Positions 47,723 to 59,649 of a DNA stretch of 64,000 nt are shown in pieces. Source of the DNA: Whalleya microplaca (lineage: Eukaryota; Ascomycota; Sordariomycetes; Xylariales; Xylariaceae); NCBI GenBank assembly GCA_022497155.1, contig MU385756.1:310001-374000 (forward strand), given 5' to 3'. The notes under the pieces are model-generated. The model was not told the DNA's origin, ran no database searches, and saw nothing but the letters and a program-made list of their open reading frames with translations. Both the position numbers and the translations under genes were made by a program. The first letter of the stretch is position 1. Each line of letters begins with the position of its first letter.

Positions 47723-49494
47723 ATGGCAGAGAGCCTTGTTCCGGCCACTGCTCCGATGAACCCTATGGAAGCGCCCCAATCCACCAAGATGCCATCGCAT
47801 TCTGCTTGGTTCTGGGGCAGCTTTTCTGCGTTATGCATCCTCGCCTTCATCTGTGCCCTAGACGTGGCCATTGTCACCACCGCTCTCCCTTCAATTGTAT
47901 CGGCTGTCGGCGGCGCCACTCAGTATGTCTGGATCGCCAACTCATTCGTCCTGGCCTCCTCGGTTTTGCAGCCATTATTCGGCCAGCTCGCTGATATCTT
48001 CGGACGCCAAACACCTCTTATAGCATCTACAACTCTTTTCCTTGTGGGCAGTGGCATTGCTGGGGGTGCAATCAATGCCGCTATGTTAATTGCTGGCCGA
48101 GTGATACAGGGAATCGGTGCTGGAGGCCTTTATGTGCTGACGGATATCGTCTGCTGCGACTTGGTGCCCCTCCGTGAGCGAGGCAAATACGTTGGCATCA
48201 TGAACGCCTTTGCTGGCTTTGCTGCGGCTCTGGGCCCCGTTTTTGGAGGATTGATTGCACAAGCAGAGTGAGTAAAGCCCAGATAACCTAATGTCCACCA
48301 CCGATACATTCCAAATCCAACCATGCCTTGTTGACTGACTCTTGGTCCCGTAGTTGGCGATGGGTCTTTTACATGAACATCCCTATATGCGGTGTGGCAC
48401 TAGCTGCCATCTTGCTGTTCATGCGACTCAAAACCGGCGCACATAGCACACTTGATACGAAATCAAAACTCCGGCGAATAGACTACATTGGGAATATCAT
48501 ATTTATCCCGAGTATGGTTGCTATTCTTTTTGGACTCATCTCTGGCAACATCAGCTATCCCTGGGTATCATGGCATATTCTCCTTCCTATCATTTTAGGT
48601 GCTGCTGGCTGGGCCGTCTTTCACATTCAACAGGCATTCACTAGCCATGCTAGCATTCCCGGTAGACTCTTCACAAACCGTACTTCGTCAACAGCCTTTG
48701 CTTTGACATTCATATCCTCAGCTCTCGTACAAGCCATAGCGTATTTTCTCCCGGTCTACTTCCAGGGGGTGAAAGCGACTTCAGTTTCGGATTCAGGGGT
48801 ATACTTCCTACCCTTCGCTATTGCAACTCTGGTTTTCGCCGTCTTAGGGGGCGTATTACTTAGCAAATTTGGAATGTACAGACCGTTACATGCCGCCTCT
48901 TTTGCTGTATCAGCTGTCGGGTTCGGGCTATTTACCCTTCTCGATACAGACACACCTAAGGTTGCCTGGGTGTTTTTCCAACTGATTGCGAGTGCTGGAG
49001 CCGGATTCTCTCAATCAACCCTACTACCAGCAATCATGGCTGCGCTCCCTGAGTCTAGTGTTGCGACCGCTACTGCTGCGTATGCCTTTGTCAAGACATT
49101 CGGTTATATCTGGGGCGTGGCTATACCTTCTATCGTGTTCAACGCCGTCTTCAACGCTAATTTGCCACTGATTTCATCGGAAGATCTGCGCTTGCAGTTG
49201 CGAGACGGCGCAGCCTACGCGTACGCCAGCGAGATGCATCAAGTAGAGCTCCCACGGGGCCTTCAGGACCAGGTGATAGAAGTCTACACCAGAAGTCTCA
49301 GGATGATCTGGTGGGTTGGACTGGGCGTCAGCGTCGGGGGCTTTCTCCTGGTATGGCTACAAAGAGAATTGGAGCTGAGGACTGATTTGGTTACAAAGTA
49401 CGGCTTGGATGAACTTCCACAGGCTGAAAAGGCGGACGCGAATGCCATTCACCAAGGCGACAAGTCTGCGGCTTCCGCCTCTGAATCTGCGTAA
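47723..49494 (+). CDS. MFS drug:H+ antiporter-type efflux pump (DHA2, 14 helices)
   Basis: Two exons (47723-48267 and 48354-49494) give 561 residues. The pattern is that of fungal multidrug/toxin efflux pumps: ALDVAIVTTALPSIVSAVGG, YVWIANSFVLASSVLQPLFG, the loop motif GQLADIFGRQTP, GRVIQGIGAGGLYVLTDIV, RGKYVGIMNAFAGFAAALGP and WRWVFYMNIPI just after the splice. The second half holds the expected further helices and a hydrophilic Ala/Glu/Ser tail. I use the ATG at 47723, just before the hydrophilic leader, although an in-frame ATG lies at 47654. Such pumps in oxidase clusters usually export the product or protect the producer. It is divergent from the P450 remnant and upstream of the FAD oxidase and amidase. 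Confidence 0.92.
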
Positions 49495-50479
49495 CCGAAA
49501 GCAAGAGAACTCCAATAATTCCGTAGTTATATCTAAGTAAGTACGAAATAATTGCCAATTTATGGTTGCTATACACCAACCTTCGGCTAAATATGCAAGT
49601 AAAGACAAATGGGTTTTACTCGTATATAATGTTAGCATGCGGCTATCGCACGATAGAGATCCGAAAGCTAACCGTCAAAGGTGACTGCACTGAAGATGTC
49701 GAAGATTATCGCACTGCAATGTTTGAATATAATTCTTCTAGTTTGGTAAAATTTATTTCACGATAGGGGCAGTTATTAGACCCCCTTTTCTTACGGATCT
49801 CGGGGAAAACACTGGCCCGAGAGCTTATATTCAAGAGGATCTTCCGTTAGTAACACCTATGAGAAGATCACTCGAAACAAGATTACACTCAATTCGAGTT
49901 AACAAGCCAGTGCGACCACGGCAGCACCTAGATGACGATGACACATGCCATAGCCGTGATAATTTCACTAGAGCCTTGTACGAACTGTACAACGAGACAA
50001 CATTGAGTTGGCCATTTAGGTAGGCCAGCATACCTACCAAGCTAACAACACTGCCACCCGCGACGAGCTGCAGTTAACGTGAAGCAACCTGTCGGGTGGG
50101 CGCCTATGCTAGGCATTTGGTAGCAGTTGAAGAGCCAATGGTATTAATGCAGGTAGGTATCCATTATGCAGGTTGGACGTTATGTATTACCTAGGCGCCT
50201 TGGCGATTGCTACCCTTGCCCCAATTCTGCACTTTGAAGTCCAATAGAACTAACAGAATGCGTTATGTGGCTTAGTTTCTATATCTACCCCCTGGCACGG
50301 GTGTGAGGAAACTTCTCCAACGACTACGTTCAGTACGTTAAGTAACCGCGCTGGGGGGGTCTGGGAGTCTGGGAGTCTGGGAGGCTGCAATGCCCACCAT
50401 CACTTGTCATTCTTCGTTCTACCTTCAGAGACTCTCCGTCCTATTCCATAATATCATAATTCAAAATTGATTATCAGCG
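49495..50479. other. Intergenic/promoter region of the FAD oxidase
   Basis: No coding sequence is recognised. It contains the tandem octamer listed next. Confidence 0.5.
50359..50382. repeat. Three tandem GTCTGGGA octamers
   Basis: Three exact copies in a row, following a run of seven G, end 97 bases before the oxidase start codon. This could be a regulatory element or simply a short satellite. Confidence 0.7.
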
Positions 50480-52254
50480 ATGGATGCCACGCAAGCTATC
50501 GAAGCTCTTCGGCGTGCCATGCCGGCCGCGCACTTCGCACAACGCGGTTCACCAGAGTACGATGAGCTCAATAACTCTTATCAATCCGGTCTTTGTTCCG
50601 ACATTACTCCAGCTTGTATTGTCCAGCCCCAAGCCCGCGAGGACGTCTCGATCTTCTTGAAGACAATCAAGCCGTTCGCTTTGAGCGGTCAAACCCCCTT
50701 CGCCATTGTGGGCGGCGGACAGCAGCCGGCGCCCGGTTGTTCCAATATTCAGGACGGTATTACCCTGTCCTTGCAGCGGCTTAAGGGAATCAATGTCAAA
50801 GACGGCGTGGTTCAGGTCGCTGCCGGAGAGAGTTGGGGCCCCGTCTACGATAAACTTGGGGAGACTGGTCTTGGAATCTCTGGAGGCCGGTCTTTCAGGT
50901 CAGGCATTGGTGGCCTGGCTCTTGCAGGTGAGTGTTGACTTCTATCTGGCACTTATGTCATCCACTGACCTTCTGGCGGTAGGTGGTCTGTCATTCGTTT
51001 CATCTCGCGAGGGTTTTATCTGTGACAGCGTGAGTTCTCCCAATATTACTTAGCTAAGTGAGATGCTGGGTCATTAGACCATACAAAGCTGCATCGGTGC
51101 TGACCCTGTCAACGCCCATAGGTTCTCAACTTCGAGGTAGTTCTCGCCTCTGGATCCATTGTAAATGCGAATGCACACGAGAACTCGGACCTTTGGATCG
51201 CACTACGTGGGGGTGGAAACAACCTAGGTATCGTGACACGCTTCGATTTCCGGACGTTCGAACAAGGCCCTTTGTACGGCGGCAGTGTCTACTACTTCGG
51301 TCAGAGCTTTCCAGGTCAGCTAGAGGCCCTTGTGACCGAATTGAAAAAACCAGATGCGTCCGAGGAAACGCATTTGATGCTCAGTATTGGCTTCGCGGCC
51401 ATGTTTGGCCCGCAGATGATGTGTCAGAATCGTAAGTTTTGGTCTGGCCTTGAGTGTTCCGTGCTCTCTCTATTTTAATCCTAGCTTGACTGGGGGGACC
51501 CCAAAATGCTGGCTCCTTTCAGCGAAAGATTATTTTCGCGTTTTCTTCTAACCATGATAATAGAGGTCTACTGCACCCGGGGAATTGACAAATCTCCGGT
51601 ACTGCAGCCATTTACGGCGATTCAGCCACAGGTTGACCAGATGAACTCCTTGCGCATTCATAGCTTGGCACAGGCAGCGCGAGAGCAAGCCAGTGATAGG
51701 CCCGCTCCAAAAAGGTATGGAAATCCGTCTCCTATTGATGCAGGAGCCACGACAGCTGATGCCACCGTAGATCTGCCTACATGAACACGACCGTCAAAGC
51801 TGACTTTGCGACGCTGCAGGCGGCATCGATGATCTATGAGGCAGCCATCGAGCCGCTCAAGCCATGCGAGGGCATAATAGCCTCCATGACGCTGCAGCCA
51901 TATCCTGTATCCCTGCTCAGAAGATCGGCCACCCAAGGTGGCAACGTCCTGGGCTTAGATCCAGCACTCGGACCGCTGGTGAACATCCTCTTTCTTACCT
52001 TTTGGGAGAGTAAGAGTGATGACCATAAAATCCTGAGTACTCTGAAAGAGGCGCTGGACAAAGTTGACCGCGATGCTGAGACCAGGGGCACGTCGGTCGC
52101 ACACAAGTATCTCAACTACGCGGCGGCGTTTCAAGATCCAATCGGATCGTACGGTACCGAAAACACCGAGAAGCTACGCCATGCAAGCAAGAAGTTCGAT
52201 CCGGAGGGCTTGTTTCAGAAGGGCGTCCCTGGTGGCTGGAAGTTGTTCTCGTAG
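50480..52254 (+). CDS. FAD-linked (BBE-like, PCMH-type) oxidoreductase
   Basis: Five exons (50480-50927, 50983-51029, 51122-51431, 51564-51714, 51771-52254) join in frame to 479 residues. The FAD-binding PCMH domain spans about residues 45-230: TPACIVQP, PFAIVGGGQQPAPGCSNIQDG, GVVQVAAGESWGPVYDKL, GGLALAGGLSFVSSREGF, VLASGSIVNANAHENSDLWIALRGGGNNLGIVTRFD. The C-terminal BBE-type domain ends with YLNYAAAFQDPIGSYG and FDPEGLFQKGVPGGWKLF. The position of the His that usually carries the flavin (GGGH) is Gln, and the second site lacks the Cys of bicovalent enzymes, so the FAD is probably held without these bonds. There is no signal peptide. Such oxidases make oxidative ring closures or alcohol/amine oxidations in fungal metabolite pathways. 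Confidence 0.9.
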
Positions 52255-52819
52255 ATTAGCAATTTGAGATAGTCCAAGACAGTAATCGAGAGCCGGAATT
52301 GGCATGGAGGATTACATTATTCCGATCCTCAAACCTTCAGTCCCGGAGGCTTCTACCTAGGTATGCCACCTACTCATGATTTGTATGCAGTATTGCTGTT
52401 CCTACCAATAAACGAAGAAAATATGGCTTAACAAGTTGGCAATGGTTTGACTGCTCCGACCCTCACAACTTCTGTACGCTGTCTTCAATTCGAACATTGG
52501 AATATCATAATTTGTTATAGCGCATGCGTAGTCTTAGAAGGGCTGCTATCCATTTCACTAATGAAACGTAAAAACTTCCAAGGATTGGTCGGCAGCTTCG
52601 ATACTTTATACTATTAGTTTCGGGCGGAGATGTCCGATCCCGGCCCCGGCAGAAAAGGACACACTATTGCCGCTCCCACGCGAGCTAGACTCTAGCGATG
52701 AATGGGAAGCCCCTCGTTAACACACAAAACTCCGAAGATCTCGTAGAATCACCATTGATATCGATCTTGCGACTCAAATATAGGGCAGCTCACAGATCAA
52801 ATCCATAGTCCAGTCTGAA
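52255..52819. other. Intergenic region
   Basis: Between two tandem forward genes, so it holds the terminator of the oxidase and the promoter of the amidase. No coding sequence is seen. Confidence 0.5.
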
Positions 52820-54301
52820 ATGGAGTCTTACCGGTTGACGGCTACCCAAGCGCTCGTCAAGCTCAAGGACGGTTCCTTAACGGTGGAAGAGTATGCTCGA
52901 TCTCTACTTTCACGAATTGAACAGAGAGACGCCACTATTAAGGCTTGGGCATATCTCGACCCTAAGAATGTGATTGCACAGGCCAAACAGCTCGATCAAA
53001 TACCGCACGACGAACGCGGACCTCTCCATGGTGTGGCCGTAGCAGTCAAAGACATCATTTATACCAAAGGTATCTAATTCCTCGTAGGCACCAAGACGTA
53101 AAGCTGACGCCTGGCAGATATGCCAACACAGCACAACTCTCCCATCTATGAGGGAAGTCAGCCAAATATCGATGCAGCATGTGTTATGGTACTCCGTAAC
53201 GCTGGTGCTTTGATCCTTGGTGAGATGCCTTGTGGTAGATAATGACACGTAAGGACAGAAATAACTGGAGACCTTCATAGGCAAGACGACCACCACGGAG
53301 TTCGCATCGACAAGAAATGGGCCTAAAACATGCAACCCACACGATACAGCCCGCACACCGGGCGGCTCATCATCGGGGTCTGGTGCAGCAGTAGGTGATT
53401 TTCAGGCCCCTATTGGATTGGGCACTCAGACAGGCGGAAGCACTATTCGGCCGGGCTCATTCAACGGGATCTACGCCCTCAAGCCAACTTGGAACTCCAT
53501 AAGCCGTGAAGGCATTAAAATTTATTCTCTCAACCTTGACACTCTGGGCCTTTATGCTCGAAGTGTCGATGATCTGCAGCTACTCGCTGACGTCTTCGCG
53601 CTCGAAGACGATATACCCCCGAAGGAGGACTTCTCGGTAAAGGGATCGAAATTCGCCCTTGTGAAGACGGTGGTGTGGCCGCAAGCGGGATCAGGCACAA
53701 CAGCGGCAATGGAAACAGGCGCGAAACTGCTAAGAGACCATGGAGCCGAGATCGAGGAAATCGAGCTACCTGCCGAATTCGATAAGATGCCCGAATGGCA
53801 CCACATCATCATGCATAGCGACGGTCGGTCATCATTCTTACCGGAGTACCGGGTCGCTCAGGACAAGCTCTCTCCATTCCTGGCTGACCATGTCGAAAAT
53901 AGGGGGAAAATCTCTCGGGCCGCTCAGCTGGAGGCATTTGATGGCATCGCAGCGCTAAGATCAAAGGTCGATGAGATTGCTGGAAAGTATGCGGCGATCA
54001 TTACACCGAGTGTACCAGATGAGGCACCCATAGGCACAGTATCTACAGGAAGTGCGGCTTTTAATAGCATTTGGACGGTAGGCACGTTTCCTAAACACAT
54101 ATATATGACGACTGACGTAAAGGAATTCCATAGGCCTTGCATACTCCGGTGGTGAACGTGCCCGGCTTCAAGGGCGAGAATGGGTTGCCGATAGGCTTGT
54201 CCTTAGTTGCGCCAAGATATCACGACAGACACCTGCTCGTAGTTTCGAAGGCCGTGGGGAATATCTTCGAGTCCGAAGGAGGATGGAAGCGGCAAATTTG
54301 A
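52820..54301 (+). CDS. Amidase-signature family hydrolase
   Basis: Four exons (52820-53069, 53118-53219, 53281-54077, 54134-54301) give 438 residues. The Ser-cisSer-Lys triad of the amidase signature family is visible: Lys about 77 in VAVAVKDII, the cis-Ser in TPGGSSSGSGAAV (about 147) and the nucleophile in LGTQTGGSTIRPGSFNG (about 171). The N-terminal SLTVEEYARSLLSRIEQRDATIKAW block and the C-terminal PVVNVPGFKGENGLPIGLSLV also match. It would hydrolyse a carboxamide in the cytosol, but the substrate cannot be told. Its stop is only 113 bases from that of the convergent flavin monooxygenase. Confidence 0.92.
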
Positions 54302-54414
54302 AATTAAATATATATAATATGTCGAACGGGAATTTCGTTAGATCTGTTGTTTACTTTAGACTTATCCCGGCAAGTAATGTGCACTGGATACAGCATAAAG
54401 CTTGCGGTTTCTAT

Positions 54415-56011
54415 TTATTGGTCCTTTTTTGACGGGACCGTATAGCGTAATCCCTTTGTTACGCTACCAAACCACAGTTTGAAATGATCATATACTGAAT
54501 TCTTGCGTCCATACCACTGCGAAATTGAAAGTCAGCGACCACCTATATTGGAACGGCGTAGAACGGCAGACAGCCATTGGAGGCGATGACGACACCCCTG
54601 AAAACGCCCATGGGGATATAATATTTACGTGAGGAAGAGAGAGCAGACTCACCGGAGACTGGCCTGTGATCCTAGGTAGCCTGCCCTGTGCCGCTACGAA
54701 GTAGGTTGAGCTGTGCGACACCACCGGCTTTGAATCATTAACATCGCACTGATCATAAACTGGCACTACTGATGTGGCACCAATCTTCCTCATGTGCTTC
54801 CAAATTTTGATAAGCAGCTTGATACTGGCGTCAGCCCCGAGCGTCCATGAGTTGATGGTATACCCAATCACAGCTCCAGCATTCGGCATGCCGGTGAGCA
54901 TGGCGCCTCTCCAGGCATATGAACTCCCCAAATCGACAGGCTTCCCGTCGACAACGGGCGTGATACCACCGAGTAAGTGAACATGAAGTCCAGTAGCCGT
55001 CACAATGATATCCGCTTCGATGTTCACCCCTGACATGGTCGTGATGCCTCCTGGAGTGACCATCTTGATGTGATCTGTGACGATGTCGCAGTTATCACGA
55101 TGTAAAGCTTTGAAGAAATCGCCATCGGGACACAAACCCAGACGTTGGTCGAAAGGCTTGTATCGCGGATTAAAGTGAACATCGACCGGGACAGTCTCTG
55201 GCAGCTGCTTCCGCATCAAAAACATGATGAGCCTCCTTGCTAGATTCGGGAAGAGGAGATTAAAGAAAACAAAGAGATGCTCCTGTATGAAGCATCGCCA
55301 CCAGTTGAGCCAATGGGCGATTGATGCCGGCAAATGATTCTTGACCCAAGTGCCTACTGGGTTGATCAACGGAAGCGAAAGCACGTAAGAAGGGCTCCGC
55401 TGAAGCATGGTTACATGGGAAGCTGTCTTCGCGACCTCGGGCAGCATGGTGATCGCGGTTGCGCCCGATCCAATGATGACGACCTTCTTGTCCGTGTAGT
55501 CAAGGTCGGGAGGCCAGAACTGCGGATGCGCGACTGTTCCCTGGAAGCTGTCTATGCCTGGTATTTCAGTTTTGAGGGCGTTATTATAATCGTAGTACCC
55601 CTAGCAAGCGACTATGAATTTCGCGCGGTATTCCTTCTCAGTGCCGTCTGCAACGGCCGTCAGAGTCCACCGCTGCTCCTCAGAAGACCAACTCACACCT
55701 GTGACCTGGTGCCGGAACTGTATCTTCCGGTCAATGCCTTCAGCCTGTGCCGCTTCTTCGATGTATTCCCGAATGAGATGCGCGTCGGCCATGTCCTTTT
55801 CGTGCACCCATGGTCGCCACGGAAGGCCGAACAAGGTGAGCTGGGAATCCGAGCGGATGCCGGGAAAGTTGAAGAATGCCCAAGTGCCACCGATCTTGTC
55901 CTGCGCTTCTAGAACGATGTACGAGGAATCTGGTACCTGGGTTTGCAGGCGATATGCAGCATCCACTCCGGAAAGCCCTGCTCCAATGATAACGAAGTCA
56001 TATTCCTCCAT
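54415..56011 (-). CDS. Flavin-binding monooxygenase (FMO/Baeyer-Villiger type) with an in-frame TAG
   Basis: Two exons (56011-54653 and 54516-54415) would give 486 residues. The FAD Rossmann motif GAGLSG lies at about residues 10-15, GGTWAFFNFPGIRSD follows, then the FMO/BVMO signature FQGTVAHPQFWP and the second nucleotide-binding motif VVIIGSGATAI. ATGLHVHLLGG and the C-terminal PWYGRKNSVYDHFKLWFG also fit class B flavoprotein monooxygenases, which hydroxylate or insert oxygen next to ketones using NADPH. Codon 137 (55601-55603) is TAG within KFIVAC-GYYDYN. The segment on both sides is conserved and in one frame, and no GT-AG intron removes it. The gene is thus inactive, uses readthrough, or carries a sequencing error. 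The first ATG is directly before EEYDFVIIGAG and is certain. Confidence 0.82.
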
Positions 56012-56402
56012 AGCGGCGACAAGGAAGAAGATTGAGTAAATAACTGTGCCGTATTTCCTTCAACAGCCGATGCTTTTAGTGCTTTTTCTGGACATCTGTA
56101 AAATTACGTATTTTGGAGTTTGGTTTCATTAAATCTCGTAGGCCGCGGCATTGGCATTCTTGCTCCGCTTACTTAACGACGATCGCTGTAAAGCACCGAC
56201 GAAACGCGTAAAACGATGTAATTTGGCTCCTTATCCAGGCCCAGGCCCAGGCCTAACATTGAATTAAAGTAGCAGCCCTACTATTCTTCCACAATATAAC
56301 CCTAATTTTAAGCACTGCAACCTCCTTTTAGGAAGCTACGTCGGCTTCTTTTCAATCAATTCTTCTTCTTCTTCTTCCCTTCTTGATCATTGAAATGTAG
56401 TA
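56012..56402. other. Promoter region of the flavin monooxygenase, left flank of the inverted-repeat element
   Basis: Contains an AGGCCC triplet repeat near 56236 and a (TTC)n run near 56360-56377, just before the TA target dinucleotide of the element. No gene is seen. Confidence 0.5.
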
Positions 56403-56625
56403 CCATATGGCACCCAAGAGCGGACAGCCATCAATACCGGGCCACCCGAAATGCACCAAATCAGGTGATAATTTTAACAAACTTACCAACTTTACTTATA
56501 AATAAAACAGCCACTTTAATGGCTATAAATAAAAACTAATATAAATTAAATAATTAATTACTTAAACTTTTATAACTATTTAGTTTAATATTTTTGCGAT
56601 TTTTTAATAGCGAGATATTTTAAAG
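56403..56625 (+). repeat. Left terminal inverted repeat of the element
   Basis: Starts CCATATGGCACC and runs inward to AGCGAGATATTTTAAA. Confidence 0.8.
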
Positions 56626-56929
56626 TAAAATATTAAAGTTTTCGAAAAAAGTTTTAACCCCTTGTTATATGGGATATTTCATAAAATTTTAATAAAATAT
56701 AATTGTATAAATTTTAATATATTACCCGTAAATAAAATTTTAAAAATAAAACTTTATAATATATTAATTTATATTATAAACTATTAATATATATTGAAAT
56801 ATTAAGTTATATAATTTAAATATACGTGTGTGAGTATAGTAAAAAAAATCACATAGTAAAATGTGATATCTTTTTTTTTTCTGCTGGCGTTTGTTAGCGA
56901 ATTTTTAAAAAATTTACAACTTTTTTTTC

Positions 56930-57143
56930 GTTTTAAAATATCTCGCTAATAAAAAATCGCAAAAATATCAAACTAAATAATTATAAATGTTTAAGTAATC
57001 AATTATTAAATTCATTTTAACTTTTATTTATAACTATTAAGGTGGCTGTTTTATATATAAGTAAAGTTGGTAAGTTTTTACTACTTTTGGTGTATTTTAC
57101 CCGGCCCGGCGTTGGAGGCTGTCCGCCCTTAGGTGCTGCATGG
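56930..57143 (-). repeat. Right terminal inverted repeat of the element
   Basis: Read on the reverse strand it starts CCATGCAGCACC and runs inward to AGCGAGATATTTTAAAA, matching the left arm. Confidence 0.8.
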
Positions 57144-57464
57144 TATACATCTATATATCGATAACCATAGGAGCTAAGGTTAGACCTGCTTCTCGGATTC
57201 TATATGTTGACTCCGTGACACTTTTAGAATCATTGTCGGGAGAGCTTTACCATCTGGGTATGCGGCAGCTTATGTCCAATATCATTCTTCAAACGCTGCG
57301 AGTAAGGAGTCTTAGGTTATCCCGAACATCAATTCGGGAGGCCAAACCGCATAGCCTGTGAAGACATGTGTCTTGATGGCTTTTTTCGAGTCTCGGTGAA
57401 ATTTTACTCTTGGCAGCGCTATATTCCATACCATCTTGCTATCGCGACACTTTTACTACGGCTC
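57144..57464. other. 3' flank between the element and the second MFS gene
   Basis: No coding sequence is recognised. Confidence 0.45.
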
Positions 57465-59649
57465 CTAGTGTGTATTAGAGCCCTGGATCACCAACGCCAA
57501 GCCATTTGCTTTCTCAGCCTCCTTTTCTTGTTTAATCTTCTTCAGGTTCCTCCATCCCATGCCCCAGCCGGTCACAAATGCACAACAAGCTGCTGCAAGT
57601 TGAAGATACTTGAAAAATTGTTAGTGAGGAATAGCATGATATCATGGGTGGAATTGCTTACGAAGACATGGTCGATCGCCTCGTTATACGCCAACAGAGC
57701 GCCCTTGAGCTGGTCTGCTGGAACAACTCCTGCTATCTCGGTCACACCGCTATCGATGAGCAAGCTCGGGTCGATTTCTGGAGCGAATTTTCGCAAAGCT
57801 GCTCCCACGGAACTGGTAAATATGGTCTTCGCCACGCCCGCGAAAAGGGCGCCGCCTAGATACTGAGAGAACATAGCATATGCAGAGGCTATCGAGGCAT
57901 CTTCCTGGGGCACGTTGGCTTGCATAGCCGTGACCAACTAGGCATGGAACACCCGTCTCAGTCTTTACACTCAAACACATATAGCATCACTCACCAGTTG
58001 CAAGACCAGGCCCCGGCCGACCCCCACTATGATCTGATATCCTATTATTTGCCCTCCGGACGTGGCTGGCGAGAAAGTAGACATCAACCCAGCCCCGACT
58101 GCTACTAAGGCTACTGCAAGTTAACATCATGTTAAACATCGCCGAATAATCTCTTCGCCTTTCGTTCGAAGGAAGGGAACAGAGGGAAGAGGCATCGGAG
58201 ACTATCACGTACTACATATTTGTTAGCCTCGAGATCTTGATCAAGGACTTTGATGTAGCATGATTTCAGACATACCAATTTCCGAGAATGACTTCAGGTA
58301 GGTAGTAGCCAGTCTTTTGGACAACAGCCCCGCTTATCACTGACGAGACAAGTTGGGATAGTATCAAAGGGAGTATCATAACACCACTGTGAAAAGCGTT
58401 CGCCCCCCGAATCGCCTGAAACCAGACCGGCAACCAATACAACGCAGTGATAGTCGCACCGCTTTGTACAAACGATGTAATGGTGATCATAATGTTGATA
58501 CGGTTGTACAACAATCTGGGTGGTATTAAGGCCGACTCTCCCTTGTACGCAAACCAACCTCCAAGCAATCCAAAGGTTACAACTCCGGCACATATAAGGC
58601 CAATAATCATCGATGAATTCCAGGCGTACTCTGTGCCACCCCACTGCAAACCTAGCAAGAACATTGTGCACGCGGCGCCGAATGTGAAGAACCCAACCAC
58701 GTCGATAGCAAGGATTTTATCAAGCATCGGGAGCTCCTTTTGCGATAGTGTCATAATAGGCAGCCTGACTACGACCACGAAAAGGAAAATGACAAAGCCC
58801 CCAATGGGCAGATTGCTGGAAGAGTTAGTATAAGTACGTGAAGATTGATCAAACTTACATATAAAAGCACCAACGCCATGATAAGGCCTGCGTTAGAGCA
58901 CCGCCAATCAAAGGCCCAACCGCTTGGCCTATAGCAAAACATCCAAGTATCACTCCGTTCAGGAACGACCGCTCTGCAATCGGAATGGTAGCAGCAAGGA
59001 TTGTCGCTCCGCCGTTGAGAATTCCGGAACCACCTATGCCACTTATCGCTCTCGAGATGATGAGCATCATAGAAGACCTCGACAGCGCAGAGATTAGTGA
59101 TCCTAATTCGAATATGGCTATGAATGTAATAAACAAGAGCTTTAGCCGAAAGATCTTGTATAGCTTTCCAACCAGCGGCACCATAACGCAGCTATGCCCA
59201 AAACGAATTAGTTATATTTGCATGTTCTCGTCGAGTAGACTGTCGACTAACTTCGATATCAGATAAGCTGATGAATACCAACCGACATCGTCGACTGTAC
59301 CGAATTCTGATGTGATGGAAGGTATTGCCTAGCCATGTTATTAGTAGAGATATCCCTTCGACCGCCGCATTCTACTTACAGTCCCCAACACAGTTCCATT
59401 GAATGCTATCAGAAGGGTGCTGATAGTCACCGATATTATCAACAAGCGAAAAGACCATTTACTCATCTGCGGAGGTTTGGCGTCTTCGTTTCCACTTGGA
59501 TTACCCATCTGAGTCGGTGAATCAGCATCGCTGGGATCGCATTTTTCGACGTCAGGAATATGCCGTCGAACTTTTGAGCTGTCATCGCTGAGCCTGGATT
59601 CGACATCTTGAGCCTTGACGTCCCTCTGGGCTGGCCTTCGAAGGTTCAT
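57465..59649 (-). CDS. MFS efflux pump (DHA2-type), with one exon join out of frame
   Basis: Exons read on the reverse strand are 59649-59380, 59328-59252, 59191-58859, 58815-58276, 58113-57995, 57937-57662 and 57608-57465, giving about 586 residues. A hydrophilic N-terminus is followed by TISTLLIAFNGTVLGTAIPS, DDVGWYSSAYLIS, SRAISGIGGSGILNGGATIL, RSFLNGVILGCFAIGQAVGPLIGG, WRWCFYINLPIGGF and later NVPQEDASIASAYAMFSQYLGG. This is the usual fungal toxin/multidrug pump layout. All joins keep frame except that between 58276 and 58113: the left exon ends in phase 2 and the only visible acceptor requires phase 1. That suggests a one-base lesion or a splice I have missed. The last intron acceptor (TTTTCAAG) is chosen because it gives the helix LAAACCAFVTGW. 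It shares a promoter region with the Zn2Cys6 regulator. Confidence 0.78.

Larger units (their letters stand above)
56403..57143. mobile_element. 741-bp AT-rich element with long terminal inverted repeats (MITE-like)
   Basis: The ends are imperfect inverted copies of each other over about 215-225 bases (56403-56625 against 56930-57143). Shared stretches include GCGGACAGCC, AACTTACCAACTTTACTTAT, AAAACAGCCAC, ATATTTTTGCGATTTTTTA and AGCGAGATATTTTAAA. The element is directly flanked by TA on both sides (56401-56402 and 57144-57145), as expected of Tc1/mariner-like insertion. There is no transposase frame, and the inside is extremely AT-rich. I infer a non-autonomous DNA transposon (MITE or fold-back type); the parent family is not identified. 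Many differences between the arms are C-to-T or G-to-A, which would also fit age or RIP. Confidence 0.82.
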
